A DNA stretch of 64,000 bases from Galeruca laticollis (taxonomy: Eukaryota > Arthropoda > Insecta > Coleoptera > Chrysomelidae), in the NCBI GenBank assembly GCA_963921935.1, contig OY998175.1:306861484-306925483 (forward strand), read 5' to 3'. A program made the translations under genes and the position numbers. Of this stretch, positions 34,873-45,879 are shown piece after piece. The notes under the pieces are model-generated. The model made no database searches, was not told where the DNA came from, and saw nothing but the letters and a program-made list of their open reading frames with translations. The stretch's first letter is position 1, and every line of letters begins with the position of its first letter.

Positions 34873-37748
34873 GGGTCCGGTGAACTATAGGGAGACACGA
34901 ATTTTTGACTGATTTTGCGAAAAATCAATAGTACTCACCTATTTTGAAGATTATCCGTCGAAAAATTTGCGGGTTATACACAATTTACAGAGAAAAATCC
35001 AAAAAAAGATTTATTTTTCGCCACTTAAACCATCACTTTTGGATTGAATATTTTATACAAAAAACAGTTTAAATGTATCGCACTGTACAGGAAAGTGATC
35101 GACAATATATATTCTCACAAATTATAATAAAATTTCAGTTAGTTTGCTGATAGTATTATTTAAATTAACACTTTTATAAATATATGTAATTGTAAGACAA
35201 CAAATTTGTATGTGAATAATTTTAATGACAGAATTGACAGATACCTTTTCGTGAAACGTAATGCGTAACCAAAACCATAAATCTAAATATGAAGTATCTA
35301 ACATTTTCTTTTCATCATTCAGTGCGAATGAGAACATTTTAAATTTGTTAGGTCATTATAAAAAATAAAATTGTTTGAACCATTTAATTATAAATCAATA
35401 TCACGTTTGGTTCTCTTTATTTTATACTTTATAATATACCAATATACCATGAAACCCAAACTTGAACATTTATATCAGTAGGGGTGCGTTCACAAACCAA
35501 CGTCTTGAGTGTAAGAGTTATACTTAGGTACAAAGTGACCGTTCATAAAACATTTAACATATATCTCACACTCTGTAACACAGCGTTCATAAACGCACCA
35601 CGGGAATCGCCGAAAGTGTACTCTTAGTTACCCGCTCAAGATCGAGGAAATTATTACCCTGACATGCGTAATTCGTATTACACAAATGTTCTTGTTTATA
35701 GAGGTTAATGCGTCAGTAATTGTTATTCTGTGGGTTGAGGTTAGCTATAAGTTTCCATCAGCAGAATATTTTCAAATTAAATTGGTAATAATGTTAAAGG
35801 TTGAAACACTCCACAATCCCTGTTTTCCGCAACCAACGTAAAATAATTTCAATGTCAAAATCAGATTTGGACAGTGTCGACCTACAAATAGGTAGGGCGC
35901 GCTCTAATCGTTCAAGTTGGTTTCTCCCTAGGTTTCTACCCGGCGTTTGACTGACATGTTACCCTGTCAGAGTTCTCTCCTCACCCCGCCAATATATTAT
36001 GAATGCAGTCTAGCGTATATACACAGATATGCAACCAACAAAACAGAATATGATACTTTGTAGCATGGTTGCCAGCTGTAATTGACTACTTGAGAATCAT
36101 GGTATTTTTTACATTATTATTAAGATGCGAAATCAAATATTATTCAAGAAGGGGAAGGGAATATAATCATTGGATTCACCCTTCCCCTTCTTGAATAACC
36201 TAATAGGCATTACAAAGTATTGGATATTTTTAAAGAAGGGGAAGGGCGAATACTTTGTAATGCCTATTAGGTTATTCAAGAAGGGGAAGGGTGAATCCAA
36301 TGATTATATTCCCTTCCCCTTCTTGAATAACCTGATGTGCGCGTTACAAAGTATTGGATATTTTTCATGAAGGGGAAGGATGAATAAAATGATTATATTT
36401 CATTGTCCTTCTTCAAATACTCAATATAAATATATCATCATATATAAATGTGTTTATAATTTCATTTATTTTCTTGAGTTTAGGTTAAATTCATTCAATG
36501 AAGATATATTTTAATCAAATATTTGATTTCGCATCTTGATAATAAAATACCATGATTCTCAAGTAGTCGATTACAGCTGGCAACCATGCTACAAAGTATC
36601 TTATTTTGTTTTGTTGGTTGCATATCTGTATATATACGCTAGACTGCTAGAGTGCATTCATAATATATTGGCGGGGTGAGGAAAGAACTCTGACAGGGTA
36701 ACATGTCAGTCAAACGCCGGGTAGAAACCTAGACAGAAACCAACTTGAACGATTAGAGCGCGCCCTACCTATTTGTAGGTCGACACTGTCCAAATTTGAT
36801 TTAGACATTGAAATTATTTTACGTTGGTTGCGTAAAACAGGAATTGTCGAGTGTTTTAACCTTTAACATTATTACCAATGGAATTTGAAAATATTATGCT
36901 GATGGAAACTTATAGCTAACCTCAACGCATTAACCTCTATAAACAATAACATTTGTGTAATACGAATTACGCATGTCAGGGTAATAATTTACTCGATCTC
37001 GAGTGGGTAACTAAGAGTACACTTACGGCGATTACCGTGGTGCGTTTATGAGCGCTGTGTTACAGAGTGTGAGATATATATTAAATAGTTTATGAACGGT
37101 CACTTTGTACCTAAGTATAACTCAAGACGTTGGTTTGTGAACGCACCCCTACTGATATAAATGTTCAAGTTTTGGTTTCATGGTATATTATAAAGTATAA
37201 AATGAAGAGAACCAAACGTGATATACATTTAAAATTAAATGGTTCAAACAATTTTATTTTTTATAATGACCTAACAAATTTAAAATATTCTCATTCGCAT
37301 TGAATGATGAAAGAAAAATGTTAGAGAATACATATTTAGATTTATGGTTTTGGTTATGCATTACGTTTCACGGAAAGGTATCTGTCAATTCTGTCATTAA
37401 AACTATTCACATACAAATTTGTTGTCTTACAATTATATATATTTTTAAAAGTGGTAATTTAAATAATATTATCCGCAAACTAACTGAAATTTTATTATAA
37501 TTTGTGAGAATATGTATTGTTGATCACTTTCCTGTACAGTGCGATACATTTAAACTGTTTTTTGTATAAAATATTCAATCCAAAAATGATGGTTTACGTG
37601 ACGAAAAAAAATCTGTTTTTGGATTTTTCTCTGTAAATTGTGTATAACCCGCAAATTTTTCGACGGATAATCTTCAAAATAGGTGAGTACTATTGATTTT
37701 TCGCAAAATCAGTCAAAAATTCGTGTCTCCCTATAGTTCACCGGACTA
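34873..37748. mobile_element. Foldback element with 1.25 kb inverted arms
   Basis: Left arm 34873-36142 and right arm 36517-37748 are inverted copies. The termini match from TCCGGTGAACTATAGGGAG inward. AGATTT is duplicated at 34867-34872 and 37749-37754. It interrupts a recombinase exon whose reading resumes on the other side. The 375-bp centre is itself palindromic. Short frames in the arms (35122-35337 and 37300-37500, inverted copies of each other) have no recognisable product. No transposase is encoded, so it must move in trans. Confidence 0.92.
36141..36330. repeat. Nested 190-bp palindrome in the foldback centre
   Basis: TTATTCAAGAAGGGGAAGGG at the left is mirrored at the right. The halves match almost perfectly for about 80 bp around a 27-bp loop that carries a further AAGAAGGGGAAGGG. 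That purine word or its complement occurs at least six times in 36140-36410. Confidence 0.92.
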
Positions 37749-38135
37749 AGATTTTTCCTTGTTTCGAAGACGCCATTCGTTGAACGATGCGTACGTTTTA
37801 TTATAAATGGATTTCGGTATTTCTGGTATTAAGTTGGATGTTGTTGCTGCAGCTAATTGTACAATTTCTGGTGGTGTAAAAGTGAAAGATTCTTCATTTT
37901 CATTCATTTTAATACAAATACACAAACACTACGCGTTTGACACTGACACTTTTGAGTTTGGTTATATTGTTTCCATGGTATTATTTAATTCGAGAAATTT
38001 TGTGATAGGAGTACAAGAGGGAATAAAGACTATTAATCCCTCGCCATTATTCCCTAAGGGATTAATATATGGCATTATACTTCAAAAACCACAAGTATAA
38101 TACTTATATTATATATTAGTCGTAAATAATAGTAT

Positions 38136-38263
38136 ATTATGCAACGATCATGTAATGATGGTTATTAATACACGAGCATTTACCGGGATACGAAACGAGC
38201 CGAAGGCGAGTTTCGTATGGTTTATGCGAGTGTATTAATACTCATTACATGAGAGTTGCATAC
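38136..38263. repeat. Long imperfect hairpin with CGAG pair, downstream of Crypton 2
   Basis: Arms GCAAC...TCATGTAATGA...TATTAATACACGAGCAT and the complementary ATGCGAGTGTATTAATACTCATTACATGAGAGTTGC. The tip at 38192-38214 is GAAA-CGAG-CC-GAA-GG-CGAG-TTTC. Confidence 0.9.
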
Positions 38264-38467
38264 GCCATTTTTTCTACACCCGATTAATAATCAAAAACCA
38301 TACATTTTATATTTTTATTGAACACAATAGGTAACAGTAATTATTCGTATTTCTATCAAAAAAATCTACAAAATTGTAATTAATACCTCGGGTATTGGTA
38401 TTGCCATAGATACAAGAAAATTATAAACATTTTATTTGTATTTATATTCAACATATAATAATTGTAA

Positions 38468-39010
38468 TTAATCCGATTTCTTAAAAATATTAAGATTATT
38501 TATTGTGCAGTTTGAAAAGTTTATTCCAGGTCCCACTGATCTGGAAGTGGAAGGATTATTTACATTTATTTCATTATTGCTAGTCTCAATAGAGTTCAAT
38601 ATTGTATTGGAAATGTTGATTTTATTCTGAACCAAATTTTCAATGTAGCCTTCTACCACTGTATTGGATTTCCAGCCACCATGGCATTTCAATGTAGTAA
38701 TATCACTACCGGCATCTATTAATACGGTTGCAGATGTCCTACGAAAACAATGCCCTGTATATAAATTCGGATCAGGCAGATTTAAATATGTTGCTATTTT
38801 CTTCCCTATCTCACCAAATTTATTAGAACCAATGTTTTGAATTGTGCATTTTCCATTTAAATAATTAACGAAAAAAGATGGGGTGGGGCAAATTTTAGGC
38901 CGTAGATTCATATATTTTTTACTAATTTCGTAGTATTCAAATGCACAGCATGTTTGATTGAAAAATTATGGGTTTCTATTGATTTAAAAATCTGTATCGT
39001 AATGGGTATC
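38468..39010 (-). pseudogene. Crypton-like tyrosine recombinase 2 (C-terminal half)
   Basis: KKYMNLRPKICPTPSFFVNY, CTIQNIGSNKFGEIGKKIA, H-x-x-R in TGHCFRRTSATV, then LKCHGGWKSNTVVEGYIENL with the expected Tyr. The C-terminus ends FSNCTINNLNIFKKSD at 38468. The N-terminal half with the first catalytic Arg is missing, and the frame is broken upstream of 38911. It differs clearly from copy 1, so it represents a separate subfamily. Confidence 0.85.
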
Positions 39011-39065
39011 ATTATGAAACGGATTATGGGCATATAAGTGCATTGTTATAACAAGGGTGTAGAAA

Positions 39066-39807
39066 AAAATAATGATATGTGTTTTGAAAATTGATAATAT
39101 TCAAATTAGTCAAATTGATCTTTCTATTTTAAACGTCTATGAAGGGGAATGAACGCTCTGTTTAAATAACTTGAGTGTTGAGACAAAGGTAATTGCCTGT
39201 TAATATGTAAATCTTCAAGAAAATCTAATCTATTGTAATTTTTGGAACTCACCTCTTGTAAAATTTTTGAATTCCTATTTGGACAAGTTGTGGTTGTTAA
39301 ACCTTAAATGTTGACCAAAAGCTCAAATTTTGTTGGGATTTAAATGTTCGGTTATACGGACCTTCAAAGGTCTGCAAGTTCTTCCAATGTAGGCTGCATC
39401 ACAATTTAACCTGTATATGCCACCCTTTGAAAGTTTATCAATTTTATCTTTTGTGTTGACCAGGTATCTGTTGAGGCTGTGGTTGGTTTTAAAAGAAATT
39501 TTAATGTTATCTATATTGCTTTTAATGCAACCAGCTATTTTATTAGAAATATTGTCATTTAAGAAAGGAAGTGAAACAAATTGTGCTATTGAATCTACTT
39601 TAGGGTAGGCTGCATTAAGTTCTTTTTTGTTTTTGATTTTTTGAATCAAACTATTGATAATATTCGGGTTATAATTATTATTCGAAGCTATTTGTTTAAT
39701 GATATTCAATACATTCTGATAATCAACTGCAAAAAGGGGCACATTCAAAAGTCTCTGAATGTAACAATTGAAGGCTGCCATTTTGTGCCTTCGAAGGTCC
39801 GTATAAC
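39066..39807 (-). pseudogene. PLE family 2, GIY-YIG end (left arm)
   Basis: Minus frame 39781-39323: AAFNCYIQRLLNVPLF, basic linker, LSKGGIYRLNCDAAYIGRTCR (GIY...YIG), LKVRITEHLNPNKI. Beyond that a broken frame continues to AFIPLHRRLK near 39145. At about 39781 the sequence flips into the plus-strand arm (CCTTCGAAGGTCCGTATAAC). Thus the element is a palindrome like the PLE at 1-7 kb, from a distinct family. Confidence 0.83.
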
Positions 39808-39808
39808 C

Positions 39809-42352
39809 CAGTGGTTCCCAACCTTTTCTGGACCATCGCCCCCTATAGAAGAGAACAAAAATTTCACCGCCCCCCTCCCAGTAGCTGGTTAGTCCAAAGT
39901 AGTTAATTTTATTTGAATATCATCTGTACCGTTCCAATTGATCTGTATTTAGCTTTAATTTCAGTTAATGTCTAAATTTTATTTTAGAGGAATGATGAAG
40001 TAGAAATTTATTAAACGACTACCAAATGTACAATAAAATTGTTTATTAAACTTTTAAATATAAACACAGAATCAATAAGAAATACAATCACAATAGAAAT
40101 GCAATACAATAAGAAATACAAAATTAATAATGAAGAAAAAATCAATGAGACGGTTGAGGCTGGTGGAGTGTTACAAGTTTGTTAATATCGGGTTCCAATT
40201 TCGTTAACATCAATCGCAGATCGCCACGTTCAGTGATGTGTAGTCTGTTCCTCTTCTTTGACAGCAAATCAGTTACTGCACTGAATGCGCGCTCAGCCAT
40301 ATAGTACGAAGGAAATGCAATTAACAACTTCTGTACTATTGTCCACAATCCAGGATAGAGAACTGGTATTGGTTTTTGAAGCCAGAACTCTTGATATCCA
40401 CGTTTGAATTTTACTTTCAGTTCTTCGTCAGTTGTGAGTTCTAATAGCTCCTCTTCCAAATTTGATGAGCCTTCAGTATCTGTGTTTGCGAAAGGATCTA
40501 TAACCCAACTTGGTATTTCCATGTTTAAAATATCTTGGAAACGCTCTGTAAAATCAACATGAAGAACTTCCAAGTGGTGGCAGTAAGTAAGCAAATCTTC
40601 CGGTTTTGCAGACACTGTTGATAATGTGGGAAAATGGTTGTACTCACCTCTACCAAGATTCCTTTTGAATATAAGAAGTTTTCCTGCAAAAGCAGCTATG
40701 ACGTTTTTAGTTTTAATTAAATTTAAATCATCACCTTGCAATTGTAGATTAACTTGATCAAATACTTTAAACAGGTCCGTCAAATAAGCGATGTCATTTT
40801 TTGACGTAATCAGGTTTTCGCGCAATCGTTCGTTTTCTTCAAGAAATTCCAACACTGAGTCAAATAGATTGAAAAAACGATTCAGACAAACACCTTTAGA
40901 GAGCCAACGTACTTCTGTGTGCAGCAGCAAGCGATTGTAGTCTTTATCATTTTCATTGCAAAGCTTATGAAACAAACGGTCATTCAATGAATTGCTTTTA
41001 ATGATATTGATTGCTTTAATAACGTTATCGAGGGACGCATGCAGACGTTCATTTAATTTTTTTGCAACCAAATGCTGACGGTGAATAATACAATGTACAG
41101 CGAGTACATTTGGCACTGCTTTTCTCAAATGTGCTATAAAACCCTTATGACGCCCGGTCATTGCTGGAGCACAATCAGTAGCAGCAGACAAAATATTGCT
41201 AATAGGAATTTATTTCTCTTGAAAAAATTCTTGCATGATATTAAATATAGAATGTCCCTTTGTATCAGATTCCAAATTCTTAGCAAATAATAACTCTTGA
41301 TGAATTTTTTCTTCTTTTATAAATCGTACGTATGATAAGAGTAGAGCTTCGTTACTTGGTAGAGTTGATTCATCGAGTTGAATGGAAAATTTGCAAGTGT
41401 TTAGATAATCGCATAATGATATTTCAACGTCATTTGCCATTTCATCTATTCTTCTTTGCACTGAATTATTACTGAGAGGAATTTTTTTAATTATATCAAA
41501 TGGTGTCTTATGATGGAGAACAGTTTTTAATATCTCTTCAACTGCCGGCAAAATTAATTCCTCGCCAATGATGTGTTCTTCCTGACTTTGCGATTAACAA
41601 TGAAACGTTATATGAGGCTCGTAGCCCATCATCGTCTCGTTTAGAAGACGATGCAAAAAGGTTTGATATAGTTGGCTGTTTTAAATATTGTTTTTCGAGT
41701 TCTTGAAAATAGAATATATCTTTGTTCTTCTTATCAGGATGCATTTTATGTAAATGCTCTTGTAGCCTAGAAGGTTTCATAGCTTCATTTGAAAAAACTT
41801 TTCGGCAAATCAAACACATTGGTAATGATTTGTTTGTAGAAGATTCCCCAAATCCATATTTTAAATATTCAATACTGTATTGCCGCCATTTTCATACAAA
41901 AATTAAATTCTCAATAGATTTATAGAGAGTAATGTTTATAAAATGACACACCACTCACGATTATTTACTACGACTATATATCGCGGCCAAGCACATACAA
42001 CTAACTAACAAACAATTCGTAGAGCTGTTGCTTTTATACGTTTCATTTCGTGCATGATTCAACTTGTCTGTATGCGAACATGTCGAAACATGTTATTTTG
42101 TATGAATATCGCGCGTCCGCTTATCAACGTGCGAGGACAAGTCATATACTTCTATTCTGAACTAAAAGAAATTATTATAATTATTAGTATTATTATTAAA
42201 GCTAATTTAAAACTGCTTATTAACCCTTATTAAATCATTTTTATTTCAACATTCCTCTTGACTGCTTATTATTTGCTTCTGAATACGCTACCGCCCCCCT
42301 AAAAGGCTTAGCGCCCACATGGGGGCGGTATCGTCCCCGTAGGGAACCAATG
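39809..42352 (-). mobile_element. hAT transposon 3 (BED-finger type)
   Basis: Termini CAGTGGTTCCCAACC at 39809 and the complement, GGGAACCAATG, ending at 42352. The duplication is GTATAACC / GTATAACA (7 of 8 identical). Subterminal GCCCCC / GGGGGC runs are typical of Charlie-like hATs. It sits at the centre of the PLE palindrome. Confidence 0.9.
40142..41887 (-). pseudogene. hAT transposase with BED finger (ZBED/SCAND3-like)
   Basis: Reads from about 41887 (EYLKYGFGESSTNKSLP) into a BED-type finger: CLICRKVFSNEAMKPSRLQEH then HLHKMHPDK. A frameshift lies near 41560, followed by PAVEEILKTVLHHKTPFDII and QLDESTLPSNEALLLSYVRF. An in-frame TAA at 41210 precedes ATDCAPAMTGRHKGFIAHL and HTEVRWLSKGVCLNRFFNL. 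The hATC-like end is SYYMAERAFSAVTDLLSKKR, with the stop at 40142. An insect relative of the family domesticated in vertebrates. Two lesions are visible, and the true start is not clear. Confidence 0.87.
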
Positions 42353-43070
42353 GTATAACATTTAAATCCCAACAAAATTTCAGCTTTTGGTCAACATTTA
42401 AGGTTTAACAACCACAACTTTAGCCCACATAGGAATTCAAAAATTTTACATGCGGCGAGTACCAAAAATTACAATAGATTAGATTTTCTTGAAGATTTAC
42501 ATATTAACAGGCAATTACTGAATAATGACCTTTATCTCAACACTCAAGTTAATTTAAACAGAGCGTTCATTCCCCTTCATAGACGTTTAAAATAGAATGA
42601 TCAATTTGACTAATTTGTCTATTATCAATTTTCAAAACACAGATCATTATTTTTATATGTCATGTTCTATGCCAAACTTCATTCTCAGCTTTTGACACAA
42701 TGTCAATTTTCATTTATTTAGTTATAGAGTTGACTAAGTTTCAGCAGACGTGTGTTGCGCCTTTTGAAACTTTTATCCAGGTTAATCCTGGAATAAGGAT
42801 AATTTAAAATGTTGTTTATATGATGTCCCTTTTTTTAAATTTTTGACATGGTCCTCTGGACACGTGGTATTTTTATGGTCTGGCTCTTGTACACCTGACG
42901 AGTAAGTAATTTTTTCAATTTTCAAAGTCCTCATTATCAAAAATTTCTTAAATTAAATTCAATGTTACTTACTTACAGGTACGCACTGATGATGACGTTA
43001 TTGTCGAAAGCGCTTTGCTATGATTTTATAAATTAAAATTTTCCACGAAATACAAACCTTTTCTTCATCC
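42353..43070 (+). mobile_element. PLE family 2, right arm with 3' end
   Basis: Plus-strand copy of the GIY-YIG tail (LDFLEDLHINRQLLNND, AFIPLHRRLK with a stop near 42595), followed by the 3' untranslated region. That region contains a probable intron at 42902-42978 and a stem-loop (GAC GTTATT GTC GAAAGCG) near 42993-43012. It is inverted relative to 39066-39807 and 33480-33738. Confidence 0.8.
42902..42978 (+). other. Probable spliceosomal intron in the PLE end
   Basis: GTAAGT donor at 42902 and TTACTTACTTACAG acceptor ending at 42978; 77 bp, A/T-rich. Introns kept within PLEs are known. The donor side GTAAGTAA and acceptor side TTACTTAC are also complementary, so a stem-loop is an alternative reading. 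Confidence 0.5.
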
Positions 43071-43200
43071 AATTACATTGGAGAGTGCACATAGTTTGAC
43101 AATTTTCAATTATTTTTTGTGATTATACTTATCTAGACATTTCCAGTGAGGTCCATTGTTTTTATGACCAGTCTTATCTAGACATTTCCAGGGAGGCGAT

Positions 43201-43379
43201 TGTTTTGTGAGCCGCAATCTAGAAAGATCTAGAAAAAAGGGCACTTAACATATAGAGAGTCTATACCTACCAACGAGTCTAAGTATAAGTAGTGAAGTGT
43301 TTATATAAATTAGTGTAAGTGAATAAATAAATTACGTGAGTGAACATACCGTGTGTATAATTTTATCCCGCCCGTAACA
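43201..43379 (+). repeat. Solo-LTR-like sequence
   Basis: TGTTTTGTGA at the start and CCCGTAACA at the end (TGTT...AACA), 179 bp, with TATATAA-like words inside. It is preceded by a tandem pair of TATCTAGACATTTCCAG units at 43131 and 43176. There is no clear target duplication, so the call is weak. Confidence 0.3.
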
Positions 43380-43593
43380 ATAAAAACTTATAAATAAATA
43401 AGAAAAACATTACAATATCTATACAATAAATATCTCAAATAAAGTATATAACAATTTAATTCGTGTTTTATTTTTCGCAGTAAATGCCAAGCATGAGTTA
43501 TTTAGGAAAATAATATTTATTTATTTATTTGTATTCTCACAGATTTTACACCCTAATTACAAGAATACATTTAAATCAATGTGAGGTAGTATA

Positions 43594-44071
43594 GTTGCGA
43601 ATTTGAAATACCGTGTTTATTATCTTCGATCGTTGTTAACTTTACCCAGTGGGAAACAATGTATGGACCGTAAATAGCAGAGTTGTAAATCAAGACCAAG
43701 TACACAGTCCGACCCTTCGCAGGGACGTCTTTAAAAATTTGAGTAAATTAGAAAACCTTCCTGTTGTCCGAAACATCGTCTTCAGTATCATGTTGTCACT
43801 AATTTCAATCACTTCATTCTCTATTTCCATGTCATTCGACACAATGTTTTCCCATAGACGAAACACAATGCACAACGATGAAAAGTCACAGACTGATAGA
43901 CTGCACCCTTGCTTTACCTGGTTGGTGATTACTCTGACTCTGTTAGGACGCAGGTATAAAGGATAATTTCTAATTTATAAGGAGGCAGTATCTGTGGTCT
44001 TTATGCATTCTTGTTGTATTTAACATTTACACAATGCTCCCTGTCATAAACACGGTATTTCAAATTCGCAA
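43594..44071. mobile_element. MITE with 26-bp inverted termini
   Basis: TTGCGAATTTGAAATACCGTG (extending to TTTAT) at the left and its exact complement at the right. GTATA lies at 43589-43593 and 44072-44076. It has no credible transposase. Superfamily is not clear. Confidence 0.8.
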
Positions 44072-44234
44072 GTATACATACACAAAACAAAAATAAAGTT
44101 TTATGCCAGAATAACAGCCGGTATTATATAGATAGATAGAGTTCGTTACCAGGACCGTATAGAATCATCACTGAATAAAATTCGTTAAGCTGATGTATTG
44201 ATTATACGAGTTAGAATCAATTTTTAAAAGGTAA

Positions 44235-44603
44235 TCAAAGGTATATATCCCAATTTATATTAAGTGCAATTGTAAAATTGTTGGCTAGTCGAAGCATGGT
44301 TACCAAAGGAGCTCGGTAAGTAGACAGTACAGAGGGGACTCTGAACATGACAGAAGAACGCATAGATCTTGGAGGAATGTTAAACGGAATTAGTTGTAAA
44401 ATATCTGGTGCGTTAATTGTATTGTTAATAATTTTGTGCAAAAATACCATTGATGAAATTTGATGTCTATGCTCTAAAGACCAAATCTTAAATTCATTTC
44501 TTAAACTAGTTGTTCGCACTGTATTATAACTAGGCCACTTTCGATGCTTTTTACAGTACAAGTGTCGTAGTAATTTATTTTGTACTTTTTCAATTTTATT
44601 CAA
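44235..44603 (-). pseudogene. LINE C-terminal fragment
   Basis: NKIEKVQNKLLRHLYCKK, then FLHKIINNTINAPDIL and MRSSVMFRVPSVLSTY: the C-terminal block after the RT in Jockey/CR1-type LINEs. The RT palm is absent. It is distinct from the LINE at 50-53 kb. Confidence 0.72.
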
Positions 44604-44719
44604 TGTTGTTTAGTGCTCACCAGACCAAAATATAATGTTTTTATTACACATATAAAATAAAATAAAAGGGAAAATGTTATCGCATGGTCATGGGAATTCA
44701 TACAATTAGTAACGTACCC

Positions 44720-45185
44720 AAAACAATACCAACTTATTTAAAACTACCGAATTCAAAAGATTACACCGGCCATGCGTTAAGAAGAACTTCAGCTACTTTG
44801 CTTGTGGATTGTTTATATCCTGCTTGTGGATGGAGGAGCTGATATTACTTGTTTGAAACGGCATGGAGGTTGGAGGTCGAGCACTGTGGCTGAAGGATAC
44901 ATTGAAGACTCTTTGTCTAATAAAAAACAAACTGCAGAAAAAATCTTGATGTCGAATTCTTCTTCACTGTACCTGAATGCAGCTTCTCATGAGCGAAATT
45001 ATGTCGACGTTGATGTAATAGAAGCAACAACAAGTAAGGAGTCACGGGAAATTTTGTCGATGAACTCTTTCAACTCTGCACAAAATTCGCTTGAATTGGA
45101 AGTGAATAAATCAGGTAGTGCATTAAATATGTGCGGTGCAACCTTAAATAACTGTAATTTTACTATTAATAATTATTATCGTTAA
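44720..45185 (+). pseudogene. Crypton-like tyrosine recombinase 3 (C-terminal part)
   Basis: LPNSKDYTGHALRRTSATLL gives the H-x-x-R. A tandem duplication of CTTGTGGAT (44798-44828) then shifts the frame. GGADITCLKRHGGWRSSTVA followed by EGYIEDSL supplies the Tyr region. The C-terminal tail ends NNCNFTINNYYR at 45185. The first catalytic Arg is not present. Strand is opposite to copies 1 and 2. Confidence 0.83.
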
Positions 45186-45232
45186 TAAAGTTTAAAAGTT
45201 CAACTAATAATTATTTTCCCTGTTAAAAATTC

Positions 45233-45301
45233 TACTTTTTTGTACGGCCGTCAGCGTACAAAAAAGTACTTTTTTGTCCCCTCACGACCGTACAAAAAAG
45301 T
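45233..45301. repeat. Palindrome downstream of Crypton 3
   Basis: ACTTTTTTGTACGG and CCGTACAAAAAAGT face each other, with a nested GTACAAAAAAGTACTTTTTTGT inside. It lies 48 bp after the recombinase stop, the same position as the hairpins after copies 1 and 2, but lacks the CGAG pair. Confidence 0.8.
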
Positions 45302-45879
45302 GGCGTCTGTGAAATCATACTTCAACATCATGAATTGACGTTAATAATGTCTACTTTTTTTGACGTTTGCGGAGAAACAAAGTTTGTATACAGTTTTCTT
45401 AAAAACTAATCTAACTACCTAACTAACTAACTAACTAGTACAGCCTAAAAGTAAAGTGAAAATGACGCATAGTGAAAAATATAGGATAATATACACAAAG
45501 TTGTTACCAATGACTAAATAATACAGAGGACCGATAACCACAGCGACTAGCGTGTTACCGATTGGCACCACGAATGTATTTCCAGTGGCGGTTCATGAGT
45601 TAAATCAAAAGGAAGTAAAAGATAGATTTTGAAAACATTTTGTATAATAATTATATTAACAAACACATAGAATAAAATACAGCACACATACACAGTTATA
45701 AAAGTATTTATTTAAATGCACATAAGAGAAGACATTACAAAATATTCTTTGAAATATAAAATAATAAGTTCTTCAACTTAATTTTTATTCCTACAAAATA
45801 ACCACTATGAACTTACTTTAACTGTTAACAATAAACATAAACGAATTAATTTGTAACATTAAACAAGGTAAATTACATT

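Larger units (their letters stand above)
33917..37907 (-). pseudogene. Crypton-like tyrosine recombinase 1, split by a foldback element
   Basis: Reads leftward from an ATG at 37905-37907 (MNENEESFTFTPPEIVQLAA, KTYASFNEWRLRNK). It is cut at 37749 by the foldback element and resumes at 34866 (YSENVLLAYFA), then has an in-frame TAA before LGAKYKPSSLWSFYSMIKS. A likely intron lies at about 34541-34600 (GTAAAT...TTGATTCAG). The core follows: Arg in GACRSNELYEM, H-x-x-R in DHCYRRSSATLY, and GGWKSTQVAEGYI with the probable nucleophilic Tyr. Stop at 33917. It is a member of the insect Crypton-type recombinases and catalytically complete apart from the insertion and the stop. Confidence 0.85.
38110..39065 (-). 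mobile_element. Crypton-like element 2 (partial)
   Basis: Contains the recombinase C-terminus (38468-39010) and a hairpin (38136-38263). ATTTTTTCTACACCC at 38267-38281 is mirrored by GGGTGTAGAAAAAAT at 39055-39069, so the two may be its ends. Element 1 lies directly to its left, and together they split one arm of the PLE. Confidence 0.55.

Noticed and set aside
35122..35337. Frames in the foldback arms (also 37300-37500) as a gene
   Set aside because: They are inverted copies of the same short reading with no known domain, and one arm carries different residues throughout, as expected for non-coding repeats.
36140..36410. GGGGAAGGG words as a CRISPR-like array
   Set aside because: The repeats are inverted and direct parts of one nested palindrome, the spacing is not regular, and the setting is eukaryotic.
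42895..42972. CTGACGA followed by a GTAAGTAA/TTACTTAC stem as a hammerhead ribozyme
   Set aside because: The required GAAA does not follow the stem; GT-AG intron ends explain the sequence better.
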